From Amia ocellicauda (lineage: Eukaryota; Chordata; Actinopteri; Amiiformes; Amiidae): a stretch of 64,000 bases of DNA. The notes under the pieces were generated by a model. The model worked only from the letters and a program-made list of their open reading frames with translations, searched no databases and was not told where the DNA came from. Location: NCBI RefSeq assembly GCF_036373705.1, contig NC_089863.1, positions 23,334,417-23,398,416 on the forward strand, given 5' to 3'. Both the position numbers and the translations under genes were made by a program. Below, piece by piece: positions 57,101-64,000 of this stretch. The first letter of the stretch is position 1. Each line of letters begins with the position of its first letter.

Positions 57101-60100
57101 TGTACTGTAGTTGTTGTAATTGTCTCTGATACTTGCTCTGACTAGCACTAAACTTATTGTATACTGTGATGTATTGTTTCATACCTTCTTATTGTCTTGT
57201 AATTCTTTGTGTATATTGTGTTTACAGTTGTAAGTTGCCCTAAGGTCTTCTGGTCAGACATAAATAATATCTGATAGTTGCAATAGAGTTTTAGAAATAT
57301 CGGGAAGACAGAATAAACACTTCCATAATTATGAGCAGAAGACTTCAAATACACTATAGACGGCTTGTTCAATTTGTTCAATCTATAAATATTTTAGTAT
57401 AAATTCCGTTTACTTATTTTAGAACAGTTAGAAATTCAAAACAACTTTTCCAAAGCATTTATTTTCATCAGTGAGCCTCTTTTGCCTGCCGTTGTTATAA
57501 TAATAATGAATATTTTGTTTTCTAATGCAGTAATTCATAATTATACTACCTTAACTGGGAGCTTTATGAACCTGCACTGAATTGGGAGTCACTGTCTCGT
57601 TGCTTTCACCGTCACCAGAGCAGCCCGTTGTGTCTTGTTCTAAGGCACCCAGACTAAGTGCTTTGGACATTTCTGACGCTCCGGCACTTCAATCTAATAC
57701 TTCTAAAATTGAATTGGCCTTCATAACCGCTTAAGTAAAATATAAACAAAACCCAAAGTGACGTCTACCGACCCGGCGCAATCCGATTTCATCAGCCACG
57801 GATACCGAGAGAACCTGCCATGTGGTGTTTTTTCCGATTACCAAACCTGATTCTGCCGAATCCGTTACAGGGAAGGCCGATTCCTTAGCTCCACGGGGGC
57901 CCGGTGAGCCCTCCTTCTACGGCCCCTCCAGCACCATCTTCTGCAAGATCCTGGAGGGCAGACGAGCCCAGCTGAAAGAGCAGGTCAGGGCCAGTTTGGA
58001 GTCTCTCACGCCCGCTGTGTTTCCTCTCACTGCGCTGGGCGGCAGACTGAGTGCATGTCTCCTCTGTCCTCCAGGTCCCTGAGATCCTGCACGCTGTGCA
58101 GCCCTGCCTGCCCCACCTGACTGACCGGCAGCTGAGAGTGGTCGCCCACATCGTGTCCCAGTGCCCGGAGGAGCTCACCAAGGCGCTGCTGAACGAAGCC
58201 CTGCCGCTGGACCGGTGAGCCCCACAGAAGCGCCTCTCTCACAGTGACTGTCTGCAGTGCTGATTGGCTCGTGTGTCACGTCAAGGAGCTCCCGTGTGTC
58301 TCTGACTCACTGTGTCTCTGTCTCCCACAGCTCCAGCCGTGTGCTGTGGAGGGCCTTGGGATCTGAAAGCAAGATGTCCCGCAGGCTGCTGGCTTTCCTC
58401 ATGAGGAAGCTGCCCAGGGACCCGGCTGAGGACTGTGTGTCCACTGCGCGCCGGACCCTCGCTGTGAGTCCCCAGACACTTACTCACTGTGTAAACCAGG
58501 CCGGGAACATCGCAGGACTTTTCATTCACTGATGTTTCCACTGACCTGTCCGTGATCTACTGACTCTCCAGAAAGCAGTACAGAGGGGCTCTGAATGGGG
58601 TGCCTTTTCTCTGAGTGTGACCCTGTGTGTCTCTCCCGGTGTCAGGTGACCACTGCCATGCAAGAACTGCTGGCCGTCCCAGGGGGGACGGGGCCCTTTC
58701 AGAGGGTCTTTCCCCGGCTGTTTGGGGCCCTGCTTCTCCACACGGACTGCAGAGAGGAGATCCCACAGGAGGCCGGCACCCCCAGCCAGGACACGCCAAG
58801 AGAACCAAGTATATCCAGGTGAGCAGGTCGTACTGAGTGCCGTCTCGCTGGGCAGACCCACAGGGTGTCTGTTCACAGTGTGGTCACTGATGGAGCCGTC
58901 AGTACCTCGCTGGTCTGTGTGTGAGTGACCTGAGTGGCCAGGAGGGCCACAGTATGAGACGCACTTGATTCTGCTGAGTGTTGGTGTTCTACAGGGCTGA
59001 GAACTGTCCTCTCCTCTCTCCACAGAGAGATCGTACTGGCACTGAAGGCCCTTCTGGCCCGGGCCAAGCTGAGGAAGGCGACCGATCAGCTAAAGCAGGA
59101 GGCGGCCTGGGCGAAACTGCGGAGCCCTGACAGCCACCCCGAGGGCGTCCGTCTCCTGGCCAGGTACGGGTCTCCAAACCAGCCTGTCATTCGGGGCTTC
59201 CCTTTGTCTACTCCGTTCCCGAGATCGGTTATCTATTGTCTCATTACGGCTGTCCCTTTATCCTCCAGGGCCATGGTTGAGCACGCCGGCCCGCAGCTCC
59301 CTGGCATCATGGAGGTCCTCGTCCCTTCCCTGAGCTCTGACCGGGAGCAGCACAGAGTGACGGCCACTGCCTTCTTCTCCGAGGTGAGTATGTGGCTGAG
59401 GGCTGCTCTCACTGCGCCTCGCTCTGCTGTCTTGCAGCTGCTGGGCGGCTCGGAGAAGCCACTACTGAAGAGTTTGAAGCGCCGAGCCCAGGACCCCTGT
59501 GTGCGCGTCAGGCTGCTGCTTTTCCAAGGCATAGAGAGATCCACAGCTGCCCAGGTAAGGACTTGTGCTGGATGCCCAGTGCGGACGGGGACGTGGGGAT
59601 GAAGCCGCTCTGTCTGTGTGTTAAACAGTGAAGAGAGAGATGCATGTTTCAATTCCAAAGCCACCACTCTGTGTGCAGGTGACAGAACACGGCCGGGAGC
59701 TGCTCGCCATCCTCTGCTCGGGACTACAGGACGCGGACGTGGCGGACAGGCAGGCGGTCCTGGGAGCTCTGTCCGCCCTCTCACAGGTCCTGCCGCACCT
59801 GAGACGGGACAGCGTCAGCCGGGATGTCGCTGCAGGCGTCCTTGAGAGGATCACTGCGCTCTGGGAAAGAGTGAGTCGCTGTTTAAGGCTGTGGTGTCCG
59901 TGCAGGCTGTCGTGCTCAGTGTGTCACAGGCTGTGCTGTCGCCACCAGGGTTGGGAGGGTTACTTTTAAAAAGTATTCCGTTACAGAATACTGATTACCT
60001 TGTTTTGAAAATAATCTGTAAGCTAATCCGATACATTACTCCATTTCAGTAACGTAATCAGAAAACCTTTAGATTACTTTTGGAATACTTTTCTTTATTA

Positions 60101-60451
60101 AAAAACAAAAGCAGCCGAGTTCTAGACATGAAACAAAATGCACTACACATTCTAATATGGATGACGGATTGAAATAGTTTATTTGTATCAACAGCTCAAA
60201 CAATTAAAATGAATTAAGATTTGCGTCAGTTTAATTATCTTGCATAATCGGATCAAAATATAATGTGAGGGGGCACAATATTCCCCCTTTTGCCCCCCGT
60301 GGCATCAGGCCTGATCTTCATACCGTTACATTTTTTACAAACCGACATAAATCAGACATATCAATAATGTGTTAATGTCAAAGAAGCTGCATCACGTTCA
60401 GTCATTTTAATGCAGGAGTTGGTTTCAGTTTTCTGCTAATCACTGATAAGA

Positions 60452-60485
<34 letters not shown>

Positions 60486-62679
60486 TAGTGAAACCTATTT
60501 TCTTTCAAACTTAAATAGGTACCTTGTCTGTAAATTTTAAGTACGCTTAATGCTTATAAAGACTACAGTTTATTTTGTTCTGTCTGTGAAGATATGTTAC
60601 GTTATTGTATCACCGGTTTCAATTCACCAGCACCGAAAACAGATTGAGATCAATGCAATTAGGGCGTTATTTTTAAGTATCAACAAGTGAGGAATGTTAT
60701 GCATCTTGTTTCTGCAATTAACACATTATTGATGTCTTACCTTCTTTTAAGTGAAATCTATCGGTTTGTAAAAGTTTAAAGGTTTGATATGTGAGGATCC
60801 TGACGGCACACTCTGTCAAGAGCACGGCACGCCACGGGTCAGGACTAGTTTATTCAGTCTGTGTGATTTGTTTTAGACTATAAACACGTTGTATGATGTT
60901 GTTTTGGTATTATATTAAGTCTTTCATTGTTAAGGTCACAGAACCAGCTAGGATGCACAGGAACTATTTGTAATGTATGTGCATGTATATTAAATTAAGA
61001 TATTACTGCAAATACAAATTATGTTATCCTATCAATGACGTTTTTGGTTATACTATTTCTGTGCTGCCGTTTTGCTTATTATGCTTTCATAAAAATGTTA
61101 TTATTAAATCATATTTATTATAATTGTGATTTAAAATTCGTATTTTCTACTCGCATGTCAAGCACAATTGTATTACAGTTGCACACATTTAAAAATTAAA
61201 ATCTTACTCTATATGTTTTTTTTTATTATTATTATTTTAAGTTTAGTCCTTGGAAGCAGACATTGACCCGTGGTCGTCACATATTGTATTGCACTTGCAT
61301 ATTTGCTCAGTTTTCTTTCTTTGGAAGCGAACAATTGCCTGTACTTCCACGAGTGAAATCCCTGCGACACACAGTGCTGTCACAGCGGCCGCAGTAGAGC
61401 TGCGTGTTACTTCTGTAATTCTGTAATCTGATTACGTACCGCCGCTATTGTATTCCGTTACTCCCCAACCCTGGTCGCCACTCTGTGCCTGACCCTCTCT
61501 GCTTGTTTCCAGGAGGAAGCGGAGCTGCGTTGTGCCGGCGCCACCGTGCTGGGGAACCTGTGCAGGTGCCCGGCCGTGACGGCCCACATCAGACATGAAC
61601 TGCAGGTGGCCCTGGTGCAGCTGGCGCTTCACCTGCAAGACCCCAGCCCTGAGGTGACCCAGGTAAGAGCAGATCAGACGCCACCGGGGCGGCAAACCCA
61701 GGAGGGGCTGCAGGGGCTTTTAAGAATATCAGAAGAGTTAGACGTAGAGTGAGTCCTGGCATCAGTGCCCAGTGTTGAGTCTCAGCTCGTGTGTCTGTGC
61801 AGGCCTGCCTCCTGACCCTGAACAACAGTGGCTCGGTGCTGGATCTGGACACCGTCAGGACGCTGATCTCCAGGAACCAGGACAGAGGGGCGCTGTTCGT
61901 AGACGGCTTTCTGGAGGACCTGGCCGCGTTCTTGGTGAGGACCAGTTCAGCCAATCCCACTGTCTCACATGAGTTTGGCTCCTGCAACACGCAGTGCCGA
62001 GGCACACACGTGTGACGTTGTGTATGAAGGACAGAGATGCACAGAGATGTTTGTGGCTCTTGAGTTACAGGTCTGCTGAGAGTCCCCGAATCTGACTCCT
62101 TGTCTTTTCCAGGCATCTGATTTCCCCGAGGCGCTGGACGGGGCCTTCAGCTGCGTCCTGGACTGTTTGAACAGCCGCTCTCCTGCAGTCAGAGCCAACG
62201 CCGCCGTATTCACAGGTGAGGAGATGAGACGCCGGGGGAGGATGTGGGCCCATGATGGAGCGCACAGGCGATTGGTATCGATTCTGTAACGCCACTGAAA
62301 TGTTTCTGTGGATCTGATGGCAGCCAGGGTGACATTGTCTTGCTGCTCTAGACCTCTGTGTTGAGTTGTGACTCGGTGTTGCTCTCTCTTGTCCACAGAG
62401 TCCCTGATTAATAAGAACCTCCTGGGACGCCGACAGTGGCAGGAGGTGGTCCGTGCTCTGACGCGGGCCAAGCAGGAGGAGAGCGACGCCCTGGCTAAGA
62501 GCTGCACTGCCCAGGCCCTGGAGAACTGCTCCGCCTCCCAGTGCCAGAGCGCAGCGACGCAGCCCGTGTGGAAGAGGCTCTTCAGCCCACAAGGAGACGG
62601 GAGGAGATTAGGTCGCACTCTGCCGTCTGAGCTGAATGACTGTGTGCCTGAGCCCCCGCTCGCTAATGAGGTGCCATGA
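51154..62679 (+). CDS. Maestro HEAT-like repeat (MROH) family protein
   Basis: Exons: 51154-51170, 51739-51772, 52002-52112, 54713-54838, 54977-55136, 55278-55403, 55548-55705, 55862-56011, 56245-56349, 56456-56528, 56794-56907, 57871-57983, 58075-58214, 58331-58463, 58646-58818, 59026-59163, 59269-59383, 59438-59554, 59679-59870, 61513-61662, 61803-61934, 62113-62215 and 62399-62679 (TGA). All introns are GT-AG and all phases join, giving about 986 aa. The protein is a chain of HEAT-like helix pairs. The family call rests on VEHAGPQLPGIMEVLVPSLS, TATAFFSELL, LGNLCRCP and QLALHLQDPSPEVTQACLLT, which align with the MROH C-terminal half. It is shorter than MROH1 (about 1640 aa), so it may be a divergent member. 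Molecular function of the family is poorly known. Exon 3 has tandem acceptors (TAG/AG), and only the downstream one keeps frame from the ATG. Confidence 0.85.
52000..52112 (+). CDS. MROH exon 3, diverged from its duplicate
   Basis: Encodes TDSPREVKAKSSQETLACLS, MEPDLFCLKCLEYLE. The counterpart at 41028-41140 reads TVDPWQVIMEDIQETLASLS, MAPNTFCLKCLEYLK. Only about half the residues agree, although flanking blocks of the two copies are almost identical. The acceptor is TGTAGAG, so splicing can start at 52000 or 52002. Use of 52000 would shift frame and hit TGA within eight codons if the ATG is at 51154. Confidence 0.75.
52180..54481 (-). mobile_element. hAT transposon with degraded ZBED-like transposase, intron 3 of the MROH gene
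   Basis: Inverted termini tagggatgcaccgatacc and ggtatcggtttcgttgcatc with final CCTG bound a 2.3 kb element. Flanks gtaatttt and gtaattga are an imperfect 8-bp duplication. The minus strand has, in order, a BED zinc finger (54.29-54.13 kb: AECKLCSAKLSRGGK ... LIKHLKTQH), a central region (TRRYITDTALPKVHDFVKRH, FTTDIWTHGVCPMSLISLTA, TRWNSTFYMVQCLIKQ), and the C-terminal dimerisation region at 52.75-52.56 kb (RYLSAPCRSVDSERLCSSVS, NRNGLTADHTETILF). Several frameshifts and stops show it is inactive. It is absent from the truncated duplicate. Confidence 0.92.
54713..54838 (+). CDS. MROH exon 4, identical protein in both copies
   Basis: Forty-two codons, LAHPTLVLQAVEKVLRSQIE then DISSSTARKVIAVAARLMGS, forming one HEAT-like helix pair. 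The truncated copy at 41599-41724 encodes the same residues, and the following intron is also nearly identical. Confidence 0.88.
56575..56690. mobile_element. hAT-like MITE, right half only
   Basis: ggttcaattaagtaattgag then agctcagcagggtgggttgg and gagccactg match the right arm of the 16050-type MITE. It lies in the MROH gene intron between exons 10 and 11. Confidence 0.55.
56908..57870. other. MROH intron 11
   Basis: A 963-bp intron, AT-rich in the middle. No second feature recognised. Confidence 0.6.
59946..61473. mobile_element. Non-autonomous hAT-type element, intron 19 of the MROH gene
   Basis: A 1528-bp insertion beginning CAGGGTTGGGAGGGTTACTT and ending TTACTCCCCAACCCTG. Perfect 8-bp direct repeats GTCGCCAC flank it (59938-59945 and 61474-61481). 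Subterminal zones have the gtaatc/gattac words common in fish hAT ends. The interior is AT-rich with an (AAT)n tract and has no transposase frame. It is likely a deletion derivative mobilised by an autonomous relative. Confidence 0.92.
60453..60485. repeat. (AAT)n microsatellite inside the hAT element
   Basis: About eleven AAT units. Confidence 0.9.
62399..62679 (+). CDS. MROH terminal exon
   Basis: Encodes ESLINKNLLGRRQWQEVVRA and LTRAKQEESDALAKSCTAQA, then a Ser/Pro-containing tail ending EPPLANEVP and TGA at 62677-62679. The helical part fits the last HEAT-like unit. The tail is lineage-specific in look. Confidence 0.82.
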
Positions 62680-62687
62680 GGGACACA

Positions 62688-63570
62688 ATACTGAGACGCA
62701 CTATATAGACGCACTATATAGACACACTATATACTGAGACGCACTATAAAGACACAGTATATACTGAGACGCACTATATAGACACAGTATATACTGAGAC
62801 GCACTATATAGACACAGTATATACTGAGACGCACTATATAGACGCACTATATACTGAGACGCACTATATAGACGCACTATATAGACACACTATATACTGA
62901 GACGCACTATATAGACACAGTATATACTGAGACGCACTATATAGACACAGTATATACTGAGACGCACTATATAGACACAGTATATACTGAGACGCACTAT
63001 ATAGACGCACTATATACTGAGACGCACTATATAGACACACTATATTCTGAGACACGCTATATAGACACTATATTCTCAGACACGCTATATAGACACACTA
63101 TATAGACACAGTATATGCTGAGACGCACTATATAGACACAGTATATACTGTGAGACGCACTATATAGACACAGTATATACTGTGAGACGCACTATATAGA
63201 CACAGTATATACTGTGAGACGCACTATATAGACACAGTATATACTGAGACGCACTATATAGACACAGTATATAGACACAGTATATACTGAGACGCACTAT
63301 ATAGACACAGTATATACTGAGACGCACTATATAGACACACTATATTCTGAGACACGCTATATAGACACAGTATATACTGTGAGACGCACTATATAGACAC
63401 AGTATATACTGAGATGCCCTATATAGACACAGTATATACTGAGACGCACTATATTGACACAGTATATACTGAGACGCACTATATACTGAGATGCACTATA
63501 TACTAAGACATACAGACTATATACTAAGACGCACCATATACTGAGGCGCACAATATAGATCCACTATATA
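62688..63570. repeat. ~30-bp minisatellite array just past the MROH stop codon
   Basis: About 880 bp of tandem units built on gagacgcactatatagacac then agtatatact. Main unit about 30 bp, with shorter 14-16 bp and longer variants (cactatattctgagacacgc; gtatatactgtgagacgc). Units decay toward the right end. It begins eight bases after the stop codon, so it would lie in the 3' UTR. Open frames of YSASQYI type on the minus strand are products of the repeat, not genes. Confidence 0.95.
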
Positions 63571-63598
63571 ATGACAAGTATAGGTCTCTGTGTCTCTG

Positions 63599-63802
63599 TT
63601 CCTGGTCTGTCTCTGTTTCTCTCCATGTCTGTCCGCGTGTGCTCGTGTGTCCACAGGTGTCCAGACCGCTGCTCTGTTGCTCGGCTCAACTGCCGGGCCG
63701 CTGTGTGGAAGAGCCGCATCAGGTCCCGGAGACGCCCAGACACCTGTGGACACACGGGCACACGCGGACAGACATGGAGAGAAACAGAGACAGACCAGGA
63801 AA
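63599..63802. repeat. Near-perfect inverted repeat, 66-bp arms
   Basis: The left arm 63599-63664 (ttcctggtctgtctctgttt ... cacaggtgtccag) and right arm 63737-63802 (cagacacctgtggacacacg ... cagagacagaccaggaa) are reverse complements with only a few differences. The spacer is 72 bp. Such a foldback can be a small MITE or a hairpin. No target duplication was found. Confidence 0.88.
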
Positions 63803-64000
63803 CGGAGACCTGGATTCAAACAGGGGGGTCTGGCTCAGAGTGGGCAACAACACAGCTGAAGGTCCTCTATTTAAACGAGATGGTCAGCTCCCCCTTTTCT
63901 TCTGTCTTTGAGCTGCAATGCATTATGGGAGTCACACAGAGTTCCGGTGAGGCTTTTCTTCTATGCAATAGAAAACCAGCCTCTTTAATATTCAACGCTT
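63803..64000. other. Right edge of window
   Basis: No feature supported. The sequence continues beyond the window. Confidence 0.5.

Noticed and set aside
58526..59023. 165-codon and other minus-strand frames across MROH exons 15-16
   Set aside because: Shadows of GC-rich exons. The plus strand keeps phase across all introns.
61965..62714. 249-codon minus-strand frame across the last MROH exons
   Set aside because: Antisense reading of exons 22-23 and introns with no recognised domain. Stop depletion follows from GC-rich codons on the real strand.
62864..63551. Repetitive YSASQYI peptides on the minus strand
   Set aside because: Direct product of the minisatellite unit.
62688..63570. CRISPR-like array
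   Set aside because: Units are contiguous without unique spacers, and this is vertebrate DNA.

Overview
This window is vertebrate nuclear DNA, most likely from a ray-finned fish. Its genes are split by GT-AG introns. Spacers are crowded with fish-type Tc1 transposons, hAT elements and hAT-like MITEs, CR1, L2-like and L1-like LINEs, and a tRNA-headed SINE. A non-teleost lineage (gar, bowfin or sturgeon type) is my guess from the look of the repeats, but the sequence does not settle it. There is no bacterial, phage or CRISPR content.

Three protein genes can be read exon by exon. LAMTOR2 (minus strand, 4317-8033, 4 exons, 125 aa) encodes the roadblock subunit of the Ragulator complex on the lysosome surface. 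UBQLN4 (minus strand, 13152-25314, 11 exons, 606 aa) encodes a ubiquitin shuttle protein with an N-terminal ubiquitin-like domain, STI1 repeats and a C-terminal UBA domain. A maestro HEAT-like repeat (MROH) family gene (plus strand, 51154-62679, about 23 exons, about 986 aa) fills the right end. LAMTOR2 and UBQLN4 are also neighbours in human, but as I recall they are divergent there, whereas here they run head to tail.

Layout: 1-3300 is anonymous DNA with CT tracts, followed by a CR1 LINE tail. 4.0-8.2 kb is LAMTOR2 with its promoter. 8.2-13.15 kb is spacer and probable UBQLN4 3' UTR. 13.15-25.4 kb is UBQLN4, its introns carrying MITEs, a SINE and a long inverted-repeat element, with a CpG-rich promoter at the right. 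25.4-50.7 kb is a transposon graveyard. It holds an unclassified 2.66 kb inverted-repeat element with two nested Tc1 copies, further Tc1 elements, L1-like, CR1, L2-like and another LINE, and a truncated second copy of the MROH gene's 5' end (40031-41868). 50.76-62.68 kb is the MROH gene, with a degraded autonomous hAT element in intron 3 and a non-autonomous hAT element with perfect 8-bp target duplications in intron 19. Just past its stop codon is an approximately 30-bp minisatellite (about 62.69-63.57 kb), then a near-perfect 66-bp-arm inverted repeat.

I found no new multi-gene system. The most unusual things are the mosaic duplication of the MROH 5' end, in which near-identical blocks flank a strongly diverged exon; a LINE that appears split by about 10.2 kb of DNA carrying the truncated copy; and the 2.66 kb composite transposon with GGAGCC/GGAGCT-type subterminal arrays.
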